Assembly (NCBI RefSeq): GCF_001949145.1
Contig: NW_019091447.1
Span: 954,348-1,016,347, forward strand
DNA: 62,000 bases
Origin: Acanthaster planci
Taxonomy: Eukaryota; Echinodermata; Asteroidea; Valvatida; Acanthasteridae
Direction: 5' to 3'
Below are positions 1 through 12,800 of this stretch, piece by piece. The notes beneath the pieces are model-generated. The model was not told the origin of the DNA and made no database searches. It saw nothing but the letters and a program-made list of their open reading frames with translations. Position 1 is the stretch's first letter; every line of letters begins with the position of its first letter. The position numbers and the translations under genes are program-made.

Positions 1-182
1 AACATGCTGCTTCCCCAAACCAGGGTTTTACAACAAAGTTGAAGGTTGACGTTGTTTCTAAATTACAGGTTTACATCCACTCGTAGTATTTGTACTTGGG
101 CCTATTTGCTGATGGTCTTAATTGGTGTTTGTTACTGCTGTGGACAGAACTTTGATTTTTGCTTTTTGTTCTTTTTAAATAG

Positions 183-3100
183 TACTCTCAACTCGAGAAG
201 GTGGCCGTTGGCACGTATGAATTTGAGACAGCAGATAGCAGAGACATCCACACAGTCACACTCTGTAATAAACACTACTCCTACCTCAATGTCTCTCAAG
301 GCCAATTTGATGTCAATCTCACGACAAAAATAGGTATGCACACTGTATGTGCTAAACATTTGCCCAAGGCCAAGACCAGAATCTACCCTCTCCTGTGTCA
401 TCGTTTTTATTGCCGGACTCCTCTTGTTCCATATAAAAGAGAGAAGATTTAAACTTGTATCAAGTACATTTAATAGCGAAGTAAAATAGCGATGTAGAGC
501 GATGCATTGAAGCTTTCTTCGGTGTAGCTGTAACAAGTTGGAAAGTTCAGTTACAGCTAATTATTCTGATGGAAGTGGTGTTTTTTCTACTTCCGTTATT
601 TGGCATACACTGTACCTAAACATTTTAGGCTGTGTGTTTTTTTCCTGCTTCCTTGTCGCTTCCATTGTTATCACTGGAAAGATAAGCTACGTTGATAGCG
701 AAGTTTTGTTTTCCATTGCAGTTCTTGTAATCCATTTAAGAGTTTATGTTGACATAGGTTGCATGTCAAAGTTCATGGCTTTCATCTCAGCAAAGAAATA
801 GAGATAACCCCAGGTTACATGCAGTTTTGCTTTGGCACTTTGTCATGAATTTATAGAACATTTGCTGGTAGGTTCCCCTTGTTTACAGTATAACTGATTG
901 AAGTGTTTGTAGTTTGGTGTTATTTAAAAATACACTCACTGAAATATGTGCATTTGTATTACATGTAAGATATTACCAAGTATAAGAACTTTGTACAATC
1001 ACAAAACAAAGTAAATGTGAAATGAATCTACTCTATATTTTGGAATAACTACATGTACTGTATAATGTGATCTGAAAATCAACATTTTCAGGTTCATGTG
1101 TATATTTGTGTTTTGGAGGAACTTCAGAAAAATAGATATAAAACTTTTAACATTAACTGGCAGGGTCTAGAAGTGTATGAAACACCTGAGCTGTAACTTC
1201 TGAAAAATTTTGGTCTAGATTTTGGATTTTTCAAGTTCCATGCCCATTTTAGATTTCAGTTTGTGAAACTTGTACCAAAATATATGCATTTCTATAAAGG
1301 TAGTTAGAATAATTGGCTGAAAGACCTGCCATGGCAAGTTCCTGAACTGTTTATTCACAAAAATCGTTCCCTCCACAGATTGTCTGTCCTTTCAAGTGTC
1401 CCCTGACAAAAACATTAGCATGAAAAGTTTCCTGCGTGATAAAGGCTTCCAGATGAGCTTTGACAGGTGAGATACTTAAATCAACCTTGCAAAATGTATT
1501 TTATCACTCTAACATTTAGATGCCAAAAAGTCAAAAACAAATGAGGGATATCTGCTTACTTTACATCATGTGACAGAGTACATATAACCTGAAGCCTTTA
1601 TTCTTTCTTAAACTTCAGTCGTGAATTGGAAATTTGTTTAAATGACTCTTGAAAGTGAAAGTAAACTACGCACTAAAAAACAAAAAAGGAAGTGTATTAA
1701 AATGCAATTTACTGTTTCCTTTTATGATGTTAAGATAATTCTTCTGGTTACTTGACTTTAGAGAACTGAAATAGTTACTTGATGAAAACGTACCTTGGGA
1801 TTGCTACTTGTTTAAATTGGACATGACATGATCTTAAGTCAGCTATAATTTCTGTTTCCTTTTCTATTTTTGTTTTAGCATGATTGAGTTGACACTGAAA
1901 TTCTCCATCCGTAGTTTGCATGTGAAAGACCTGGAGACATTGTCTATTCCAGATTGCGTCCGATTCAACATAACAGTACGTGTATTTATCTTGTTATGAA
2001 CTGGATGGAGTTTTTCCATTTTTGCATTTGTCATAACATCTCCTCTTACCCAATCTGAGTATGGAACAATTGACTTTATTCACAAGTCGGCCATATTGCA
2101 TTGAAAGTGGGGTTAACATTTCATTTGGGGAACCTAAGAGTAGATGTGTACAGATTAATATCATTTACGATGTTGGGTGGGCCCTGATGAGCTGGACCAA
2201 GAGAGGGCACAATTCTCCTAGCAAATGAAGGCTCCTTTGGTAGGAACTTCACTTTTATTGGTTCGTGAACGAATATGAAATGCATGTTTTGCGTCTCTAC
2301 CAACAAAACGAACACTCTTGACCAGCTGGGCTCTTTTGAACCGATGAGGGGTACTTCTGCTCAAGCCAAATAATTTAAAATATGTGATATATTTCCTTTA
2401 AATGTTATAAGTAACATGTAAGTAAAGATGACATTGAGGCGTCGAACGCAAACTGTGCCTCTAGGAAATGGTTTTCTGGAAATTCTGTTTGCAAAATCTG
2501 GTCAAGTAGGACGTCGCTACCTTGTGCAATTTTTTCTGTCATTATAGATTCTCTATGACTACAGCATCCATGGTGGGCGTATTGCAGTCTCCCTTTCCGA
2601 AAAACATTCCATTTTTTACTGCGCCAACAGTGTCATAGGAGGTTAGTTTTGGTAGCTTTTCAAAATCCTTCTTTATTTACAAGAATCTGTAGGAATCTGA
2701 AGATTCAGTCGTAATAGCCTAAAGTTACATATTGTTTACTTGTTTACTTGTAAATGATACTGAAACAGTCCTGTTTGTAAACAACTGTCATACAGGGGAG
2801 AAGAATCGTCAGAAACATCTTGCCTGCTTAATTTGTCCACATTCTTAATTGTGTGTGTAAGCCTTCCTCCTGTATCTTCAGAGACACTCCAAAATCTGCA
2901 TGGAGAGTTAGATGCCTGTAACCATGGCAACATAGGAGATCAGGCAACATCTTCCAATATTTTGCATATTTTGGGGATATTTTGAAAAACTTCACTCACA
3001 GCCTTTGATGTTAATCAGTTAGTCACGCAGTTTTGAAGGTTACAGGCGAGAGGGGCTGATATTTTGATTGGAGCTGAGTCTTTCTTAAGGGCCAAACTTT

Positions 3101-6100
3101 CTACTTTCCCGCAGAGCAAGAAGCACAGAATATCAGTTACTTGGTAGCTGCCTACGATGTCGTCATCATGTTGCTGTGTACAGTGTCGCTTCTCCTTTGC
3201 TTCAGATCGTTACATCGAGGCCGAAGACTGAAAAAGGTATCTCCTCTTCTTTTGATGAAAACAGTCGTCTGATGTTCCTCTGTTTGGTTGTTTGGAGAGT
3301 GTTGGTTAATGGAACAAAAAAAACTGCACTTGTGCTGTAAATGAACAAGTTGCTTGCATCTACCCATTGGGACATTGCAAGGTCGCAAGGTGTCTTTCGT
3401 TGTTTACCTACACAGTTTGAGAGAAGGACAACATACCTTTGGTATATTTGTGGACAGGAGCATGATCTGTGTGCCCTAAGAATGGTTAACAGTCCTAGCG
3501 TTATTTCTTCACCCTCTCCTCAGAAAGCGGAGACGTTCTTCCAGCGTTACTATGACAGGAAGCTGAGTAGGCAGGAAAAGTTAGAGTTCTTGAATATGTG
3601 GTACATCATGATCATCCTGAGCGATCTCTTGACGATCTCCGGGTCACTCCTCAAACTGCTTCTGGAGTGGAAGGTCAGTTCATTTCTAGAAATGAGATGG
3701 AAAGATTCACATGTTGCAAACTTTATATCACGCGCTCGTTGCTTGCTGAGAATCAGAGATGAATCGACCAGTCTTGCTTAATTTTCTGATCATGACATAA
3801 TGGCACCGTGTTGGATGTTTCTGCACCTTTATCCCATATGAGATCTGGTTTGTCACCGTCGGGTCTCGAAGTGGAGTAACTACAAACTTATTCATAGACT
3901 TGTCAAGTCTCAATACTTTTTATGTCTCTGACTTGCTCAGTTGAGACGTAAACCCCACCCATTTGAGAATTATTTGACGGCTAAAAGTTTTTAAACTTTG
4001 GACTTACTAGACTTTCATCCCAATTGAATGAATATGGTAAAGATATCACTCTCACATTTTTCTACTTTTGTCTCTCTGGTTATCAACTCTTGCTTTTTGC
4101 ATTGGACAAACAATTCAAAAATTTAAAGTTGTTTGCGGACAACTGTTGATTGCTCTGACAGGTAACCACTGATTACGATGCATGCAGTCTGCTGCTGGGT
4201 ACCGGTTGTTTCCTAGTGTGGCTTGGTGTTCTGAGATATCTTGGGTTCTTCCCAAAATATAATGTAAGTACTCAATGACATTCAGAATGTATCGACATTC
4301 CACTCTACCAAAGATAAGTAGCCTCAGGTATTGGCTTTATTTCGTTAGATACTTAGGGACTTAGAAATCCACAAAGAAAGCATTTGTTAATTTAGTCTTC
4401 CGTATTTAGTGAACGTTAGGAAAAATTTCCAGTTGCTTTCTGCAAGATGTACGTCAGATATTGGAGACGAAGAGACAAAGAGTTTATTCATGGACAGATG
4501 ATGTAAGTTTTCATAATTCTACCTCCTGCTTGTCACGGTAGTTTGGAGAAAGAAACATTAATTAATAGCAAATCTGATATTTTTGACAGATCCCGATAAT
4601 TACCTTGAAGAATGCCATGCCAAACTGTATACGATTCATCGTTTGCGGAATCATTCTCTACATGGCCTATGGCTTCTCTGGTTGGATTGTACTCGGACCA
4701 TACCACCATAAGGTAAGCTACCCCCCCAAAAAAAGGTGTTCCGTTCCGTTCCAGATTTTAGTTGACCAATCTTTCATTGAAAGCACTGCCAATGTTCACA
4801 TCTGGTTTATTGATTTGTATATTGGATATGTTTGCAGCAGGTATTGAACAAAAATCCCAAAATGCAATTAAAATAATATGAGTTGAAATATTGCATATGA
4901 AGTGTAGATAAAACAGTTTGCAAAAGCCAATATCTTTTTTAGACAAAATACAAAAAGAAATGATCAATACTAACAAGAAAGCTCCATTTCCGGGACCGTC
5001 AGTGAGCAAAATCTACACACTGTACGGATACAAAGCCAACAGTGTTGTGGTTTGTCCTGTCTGTTTTAGTTTCGCAGTTTCAATGTTGCCATTGAGTGCA
5101 TGTACAGCCTCATTAATGGAGACGATATGTTTGCCACCTTTGATGAGATGTCAGACAAAAGCACCATCGTCTGGATCTACAGCCGTCTCTATCTCTACTC
5201 CTTCATCAGTCTCTTCATCTACGTCATCCTCAGCTTATTCATTGCTCTCATCATGGACACCTACGAGACTGTTAAGGTGGGAATTTCTATAGGCCTTGTG
5301 CAATCACGGTAGAGGGCGGTGTTAAGTATACACTGGCACAGAGGCGGTGTTGGAATCAACGTATCAATAGGATGTGGCTAAAGCCGCTGGCTAGTGACTT
5401 CTTTAGGCCTCTGCGACAGTGTCACATGCTTGTGGTGGTTCTGTGCTCATTGGAATGACACTGTTCAACAGTCATTCATAAATGTAAGACTCGTGATTAC
5501 ATTTGGTGTCGTTTTGGTCATGCCATTCCCTTGACAGGGACATTTGTTTCATAACAAAATTGTCACCTGCTATCAGAGCCATTGGTTTACATGAGTACAT
5601 GAGCAATTTCTGACTTGATTGTAGGAGGGCTAATTTATTGAATGAAATCATTTTCCATTAATCATTTCCATAATTGATCAAAGATTGTGTTTATAAATTG
5701 ATTGGTTTTTCAGAATTTGTTTATTTTATCAATAGATTTATGGATTGATCAGTTGATCGAGTGACAGTTCCAATCAAAAGTGGAAATTGGTCAAGTTGCT
5801 TGTAATATCATTGTCATTCATAATCTAGGAACACAATCAGTTTTATATTTGTGGCAGTAACAGGTGGCAGTAACAGGTGATGGCACTGTCTTTCATTTTC
5901 ACTTTCAGTTGTCAGAAGATTGTTTTTGTTCTTGAATCACGAATAATATTTGAGCAGGTAAAAGTACAAGTAATTTCCACTTTTGCATGGAGTGTGCCCA
6001 GAGGGAGTATAATTGATTGATTGGTTGGTTGAATGCAGGCATGCCACGGTAGACATCGAAGCAACACACCACTTGAGGCTTTCATCGATGAGTGCAACGA

Positions 6101-7192
6101 CTGTCCAGAATCGGGATGCTACCGACGGAAGAAGAAGAAACGCAGGAAGACGTGGAAGTCTGTCTGCTGCTGTCGAAGGTATTAGATTTCTTGTTGAGAA
6201 TTTATCATCAAGGATTAACCATTTCATCGTTGGTGTCAGGGGACAGGTTGGGTATACATTGGAGCTCAGCACCACCACCTCAGCAGTTGGGTTTGGGGAA
6301 AATATCTACCTCGAACTCTAACGTTTATCTCTAACAAATTCTCTTGATCAGTTTTCAAACTGTTCTTGTTGCCTTTTCCCTGGCTGAAGCTCTGAAATGT
6401 TGTCGTGCTTTATTTACATGTATAGTTTCCTAGGGTAGGCACTTTCTCCCATTTTGACAAAAAACAGTTTCCCAAAAACAAAAATAAGCATTTTCTTCTT
6501 TTAAAGTGGTCACTTTCCCCCAAATTCAAATTAGAGGCATTTGTTTCCTCAGAAGAAATCATTACTGTAGTGATATGTGGAGGTGCATTCAGCAAGTCAG
6601 TACACCCTAACTTTTGAAATCTTTGTCAAGCATGTAAACCACTTGTAAGTAAATGTGGCTCCATTGCAGTCATGAGTCCTAATAGACCGATTGCACCTGC
6701 TAAGTCACGTGACCTAAATTGGGTATAAAATATCAACAAACTCAGCGTCCTCCCATAGCAATGTGTGTTTTAAGTGTAGTTTACCAAAACTAAAGCCGAT
6801 TTTTGGTATTTTGCTCAGCACATCAGTACTCTGAGTTCTTTACTGACTGTCCAGCTTGATATCTGATTAATGACACTAAGAGCACTTTACTGTGGGGGAC
6901 ACCCATGTTTGGTAACACTTGACACCCACTGTGGGTTATATGACTTAATGGGTGCAATCAGTCTGTTCTCTCCATGGCAGAGCCTGCTGAGACATACACC
7001 AGGAATGTTTAAATGTTTACTGATGCACAGAGACAGTCAGTCTGAGAGGAATGATTAGAATTGTCCTCGACCAGATCTTAGCTCTGTCCTGCTTCTTGCA
7101 GGATCATGTATTTCATTTCAATTCACTGACATCTCCCTTCCGCCTACAGAACAAGCTCTTCCAGTGATGAAGCCACACCTCTGTTGCACTGA
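183..7192 (+). CDS. MCOLN: Mucolipin (TRPML) lysosomal cation channel, 3' part of gene, 11 exons
   Basis: Exons: 183-333, 1379-1466, 1879-1975, 2548-2641, 3115-3236, 3524-3673, 4162-4263, 4590-4712, 5070-5276, 6039-6178, 7150-7192 (TGA). Together they give 438 codons with all intron phases consistent; the 5' exons (about 110-140 residues by comparison with vertebrate mucolipins) lie before the window. The product is a mucolipin, a PI(3,5)P2-gated Ca2+/cation channel of late endosomes and lysosomes. Seen here: the lumenal polycystin-mucolipin domain with five N-x-S/T sequons and paired cysteines (exons 1-5); S2 and S3 segments including [21 protein letters not shown]4-S5; the pore exon with the selectivity-filter motif [10 protein letters not shown] and S6 ([20 protein letters not shown]); a cytosolic tail with a run of basic residues and a CCC cluster that is palmitoylated in vertebrate members; and a terminal EATPLLH, an acidic dileucine lysosomal sorting motif. 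Which vertebrate paralogue it matches best was not resolved; lancelets may have a single pre-duplication gene. Confidence 0.95.
2918..2931. promoter_or_regulatory. RFX X-box consensus in a mucolipin intron
   Basis: GTAACCATGGCAAC matches the RFX-factor X-box consensus (GTNRCC ATGG-type spacer, GYAAC). It lies in the intron between exons 4 and 5 of the mucolipin gene, not at a known promoter. Function is not shown; a 14-bp match can occur by chance at this scale or be carried by a repeat. Confidence 0.3.
6704..6713. promoter_or_regulatory. CLEAR-type E-box (TFEB/MITF family) in last mucolipin intron, followed by TATA-like sequence
   Basis: GTCACGTGAC is the full palindromic CLEAR core bound by TFEB/TFE3/MITF factors, which control lysosomal genes including vertebrate MCOLN1. 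Here it lies in the last intron of the mucolipin gene, and TATAAAA follows at 6724-6730, 10 bases downstream. The pair resembles a compact promoter. The usual position for a CLEAR element is near the transcription start, which is outside this window, so an intronic enhancer, a cryptic promoter or chance are all open. Confidence 0.45.
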
Positions 7193-9700
7193 TCATGAGA
7201 GAGGTTTCTTCAGCCAATCGCACATGCAGCTGAGCAAATTCTAAATGGGTTTTTAGCCCCTAAACATTAATACGTTTGACCTAAACATTAAGACACATGT
7301 TTAAGATGTTCATTCTGACATTTGGCCGTCGTCGATTTTATTGCAAAGGTCATAATATGATGAGATGGAAAATTACTACGTGTAAAGATAGTTCCTCCTC
7401 CTTAGCTGGTTTTAAGGAGGGTGGCAGGTGGCAATGTAATCACATCAATCAATTTCTTGTTATCAAAGAGGAGCTAAATTGGCGATAAATGTGTGATGAG
7501 CAATTTCAGCTAATTTTTTTTGTGTTTTTATCGTGTAGTTGAAAAACCCCTCCAACTTTCCGCAGTAGGGCAGATAACAGGCAATGTGTATTTATTCTTA
7601 TCAAAGTACTAACATAAATAACCCTAGTTGGTCTTGCATGCCATCACACTCATGACGTTATTAACATTTTTACAGCATTATTCTGGATTTTCTTGGCTGT
7701 GGAGAGAGTGGATATTTTAATGTAAATTACATCAAATTTTAAGACAGTTGTAATTTGTAAGAAATGCACAGAAAAGGAAGTTAAACAAATTTGATGACTT
7801 TGTGACAGTCATTTATTTATGCTTTCCAGTGAAAAGATGACTAAAATAATCTGAGGTTAGAACACCTCTCGACAGGATTACTCAGTGGTTGTCGAGCCTT
7901 CTGCAGAATATTTTGTGACTTCACCTCTTGACGTTGTGTATTGTTCCCGCAAGGCTGAAGAAGACTCACCAATCAGCCAATATATCTCCCAATAGGATGA
8001 AATGACATAAAGCATTTTTTAAAAATAGCATATGCCACTGTGTAATTGTAAAGACAGAATGAAATTTCATCGAGACATGTAATGCTTATGCCACCGTCTA
8101 ATTGTAAAGAGTATGCCAACATTTTGACATGGATTATATTTATAAAGGTTAAGTTACGGCCATAGCGTTATACGTGTACTCAGCAAAAATTAACTCTTGT
8201 ACATACATAGCAGTGCTCATGAGTAACACACATCACTGCGATTGCGAATAAGCCAGAAGCCATGTGAGTTGAAATTAAATGCAAAGAGAAGCCGATGAAT
8301 GGGATTTGAATGTACCCATTCTTATACAAAATGTGCTTACTTATACGGCGATGATGCGTTAGAGATATGTTCTAGTGCTGCATATTTTAAGTGATTAAAT
8401 GATTTTTAAAAGAACTGTTCAACTTTTGGCTGTAAATCGCAATTTATAAAGTTAACCACAAATTGTATTTTTAATCGAAAGGCAGTGAAATCGAGATATA
8501 AGTAATGAAAAATATTCTCTTTGTGTGTGTTTTGGGGAATTTGTTTGAAATTAATGCTATGTCTGTCCGAGCTCAATGTTAGATAGGAAAATGTTTTATC
8601 CAAATCTTCTGGAGGCGATGTTATACACTTAGAAGGCTTTTCAGAAAACAAAGGCGTTTTATACACCAAAAACAGTCTGTGCAGGTTTGTCTGTCTTCCA
8701 TGCAGTAATGGCATTAACAGGAATGAAGGGACCCCTCCACTGGCTTTGTTCCGTTCTCTGTGCCTCTGCTGTGAACTCAGAAGACAACACAACGCCTCAC
8801 TGAGGCTGCCACTCACGATTACCACACCAACTGCAAATTCTTTCCCGACGCGATATGGTAATTTCTCAGCAATCTCCTCGCATGCTGCCTACGGAAACCT
8901 GCGTCCAAAGTCCTTTTCCTGTAAATTTGACCTAAATCGCGTCGTTGTAGTGTACGAAGTGTTTACTCCTAGAGCCATGCTTTGGCACTTTGGGTTCTCC
9001 GTATAAATGCATAACGCCACATTTTGTTCTCATGAAGAGCAACAGTGATTTCCTGTTGAGTTTAGCTGTCGCTGGACAAAGGGTTTCCATGTTTGAAAAG
9101 GCCTGAGTGGAGAGTACCGGTATAGAACTTTTACGGAATTAGTAATATTGCAGTGACATTGTTCAGTTCTGGTGATATTTTTATGCAGCTGTTTCCTCAT
9201 TACATCAAATGAAAATTTATGAAGGCATTTGAAGAACTTTCAGAATTTTTATCTTATGCACACGCATGGTCTACATGCTCGAAGCGAACGAACATATTAA
9301 TGAAGTGTGTTACAAAATAGCGGGAGTCCTGCATTGTTTCAACAAGGCATTTTTATGATTCGGTGTTAACATGGTCGTAATCCTGACCATACTATCATTC
9401 ATTTTAAGGTCAAGACTATAAAAGGGCATTCGGAACAGTATTATTAATGGGGTAACCATTTGGTGTTATAACAGTGTTCGCAGATGTCATTCACAAATTA
9501 TTCAAATAGTCTTTCCATCCACCAACCCGCTTTGATTCCGTGTCTTGAGTGTCAGGCATACCTGGATTCTGTAGAAAAGTTGCGAGCTGCAGTCAACATA
9601 GTGTATCGTGACACCTATTTCTACCTTTGTGCGGGAACATTTGTTGCCCGTTACTTGCGGATAATCGACCGCCCGATAAGTTGAAACTCAGCCGACAGAG

Positions 9701-9812
9701 GTTTTTCGTAGTAGCCATCTTGCAGGGCAGTTCTTTTCTTCCACACAGAGAAACCTCCTTTGTGCATACCCTGTGGAACAACAGAACTGGCTTGTAGGCC
9801 TAAGATGGCGGC
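9701..9812 (-). repeat. Dispersed repeat, copy 1 (inverted relative to copy at 25143)
   Basis: The reverse complement of this stretch closely resembles 25143-25243. Shared blocks include the sequence around AACTGCCCTGCAA, a downstream ATGGC(T/C)ACTACG and an upstream GGTATG(C/T)ACAAAGG. Similarity is high but interrupted by small indels, as expected for an old interspersed element. Family unknown. Confidence 0.6.
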
Positions 9813-12800
9813 CATGCAAAGCCTGTTGTATTATTTAGGCCTACCGGAGTATTGCACCGATGGATTTTGACAGAAATTTACAGAGTAAAGACGACTATGT
9901 GGCGACTTGCCACCTATTCTCGGTACTTGCTTGTCTTGACATATATTCAATTAATACAAAGCTTATTTTTGATTGCTCATCAGTGGCACTAGGGAAGGGG
10001 CGTGTATTGGTGACACGCCCCCCACCCCGCCACTATCGCAATCAAGTTTCCTTCTTAAAGGCATAATGACTATATTCAAATGTAAGAGCTATTTTCACAC
10101 TCATCCTAAACAGTTTTATAGTCATGTTTACCATTTCCCCATTTTCAATAAGCATCTGGTTATATCATTGCTCCCAATTCCTAAGCAATCACGTCACTCA
10201 ACGAGCTCATCCACTGCGTGGGTGAACGTCGCCCGTCGTATACCGTGAGGTTCCCCTGCCAGCCAACGGGGAACCCAGCGGCAGACGACCCATATATTAC
10301 CCGCAGACTGCCTGGCGAATTACATTTCCGCATAAATTCACGGTTTAGAGCTCAAAGTGCCAAACCCAATGCTAACAGGTGATTTTTTGGAGGTCTTGGC
10401 ACGGTTCAACAGAATACCAGGCGAGAAAGGAGGGGAGGAGCTTCGTCTGTTTGGGGGGAGGGACGGTAGAGAGAATGGAGATGTTGAAAAACATATCCGG
10501 AATCGACGAGGGTATATTTTATGCAAAATCACATTTTGCGAATCATTTGAAGCGTTGTTAAGGCGGGGGGGGGGTTCCAGCATTAACAGTCTAACACAGG
10601 CACAAAAAATTGAAGAATCAAATGATAAGGGGGAAATCCACAGGTATAGTCGGAAAGATATAATCCGCGGTGGACGGTAAGCAGGAATCATCCGTAAATG
10701 GGTTGAAAGTTCAACTGGGGTGGGAGGTGACTCCGTAAAGTATGTCAATGTGCACTTTATAGTTGTACATGTACACGGTGAATGAGCTATATGGATTAAC
10801 ATTCGTGCTTTTGTTGGCCAGTGCCCACTTAAAGCGTGCAGGAATAAAAAAAAAATGGTTAAAGGTTCCGACCAATTTAGCCCACCAGACACACTGCCAA
10901 CAAGGGAATTGAATAGCTTGTTATATGGTTTGTTTACACTCCTAAACGCAGAAACACTTCCTGAGTAAGAAGCCCAACTAATTTCCTCCGATATGATATT
11001 GGTCCCCCGGGGTAGGGAGATTTGCTGACCTGTTTAATAAGAAAAGCCAGGTGGCAAGTGACATTAATGACCAGTCTGCCGTGCCAAGCGGCTGCTTGCC
11101 AGACCCAGGCTTCAAAATGGCCTTGTTGACGCCCTTCTGCCCCCCCCCAACACCCCACATAGGTCCGCTTTTGTGGCACTTGATGAAGTATTGCTCTGTG
11201 GATTTACCAATGTGAAAAGGCATCTGTAGGTGACTGAAAGAATTTTGCTGTCTTTCTCTGAAGTCCTTTGTCAAAAGGAAGTTTTAAATTCAGGAACATG
11301 AAAGAATATGCTAAATGCAAGTCTTGGGCACCAGGGAAACAGCCATTTGTGCGGGCAGATTTTAAAATTTGAAACAAATTTGGATTTTAAAAGTGATTTC
11401 AAATGAAAGAGTTTGCAGTCAATAGGCCTATTTGCCACTTAAAATTCACTTGGTATCAAGACTTTGGAGCAAATCGTCAAAACTTAGTTGTACTAATCCT
11501 AGAGCAAGGAACAGCACCTCTCACTCAATGTCAAATATGTCTTGATGTGTCCTTAAAATGCGCTCACTCCGTAGGCTCAAATACGAATGGAGGTTCTCAT
11601 GGCGAGAGCCTTGCCCAGGTTGGCGAGTGATCGAATCGGTTGGATTTGAACGAAGATATTCGACAAAGCGTCATGTTCTCGCGTTAGTGTTCGGCTTTTT
11701 GAGTTGTTGAATAATCTTTTCAAGACGTTACAAAAAAAGAAAATTTCTCTAAATGCTTGATGATGATCTTCATGTATTTTCATTTTGATACCTGTAGAAA
11801 GGTTTCCTTATCTAAATATATCCAGGGACACTTGTAGTTAATCTGTCTAAAACTTTGGCGCCAAATCAATAAGCGAGCGCAGACTAAAAATTATATCAAG
11901 GTTATATTGCATATAATCTTATTTTCATAAAAAAATGTAAGATGAACATGAGGTTTAAAAATCATCGATACATCCTCCAAGGTAAGATTAGCTCAGGAAT
12001 TAGTGCTGGCGATTTGTTAAAATTGGCCACGACAGACTTCCTCGATTGCCAAAGGCACCGCGAGCCGAAGAGGGATTCCGACCGGACGCACCCGTGACGA
12101 CACGGACGGATTTTCCTCACACGTCGCGGCCGCCTTCGAGTTTGATGGATTACACAACAGCAAGGCTGTGTCAGTTGCGGAGTTGCGGAGTCAGTCGCGT
12201 TGTTTCGCTCGTGCTTCCGGTGATTGCTTTAAACGATATGCCAAGATTGAACAAAGTCCAGATTTTTGAAATTGCGCATGCTCCACGGCCCAATTTTCAT
12301 CTTTTCTCGTGCTCTGGCCGTGTCCGAAACAGGTTTCCAGAGCTACGGCTAGGTCGCGCGCGTCTCCACACATTTCCAATGGAGCAAAGACCTAGACCTA
12401 GCTATAGACAAGAGATTCGGATGCAGCCTCTGTTTTTAGAGAGCTAGCATTCTTCTCCAGCAAAATATCCCCAACGTGCCTCACAAGAATAGCTAATTCT
12501 GATTGGTGGATAAATTTTGCAGCGCGAACCACAGCCCACCAATCACAGTCCAGATCATCAAATACGTGATAGTTTTTCCAGTGGCTCTTGTTTCAATTGG
12601 AACACCTTGCTCATGAGAACTCTATACATTTAACCCCAAAATTGGCTTCAATTCTCCCCATCCTGTTGTTGAACACCCATTACATTTCTTATACTGCGTG
12701 GGCACTGTCACATGTCGTGCCTTGTGTTAAACCCGCTCAGTCTATCAGATGACAAAACTTGCAAGCAAGCTAGCAGCTGAGATACTTATGTCGAGTGGAA

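Noticed and set aside
10338-10892. 184-codon minus-strand open frame
   Set aside because: No domain or family signal, proline/serine-rich composition, overlaps G-rich runs on the other strand and has no splice or promoter context.
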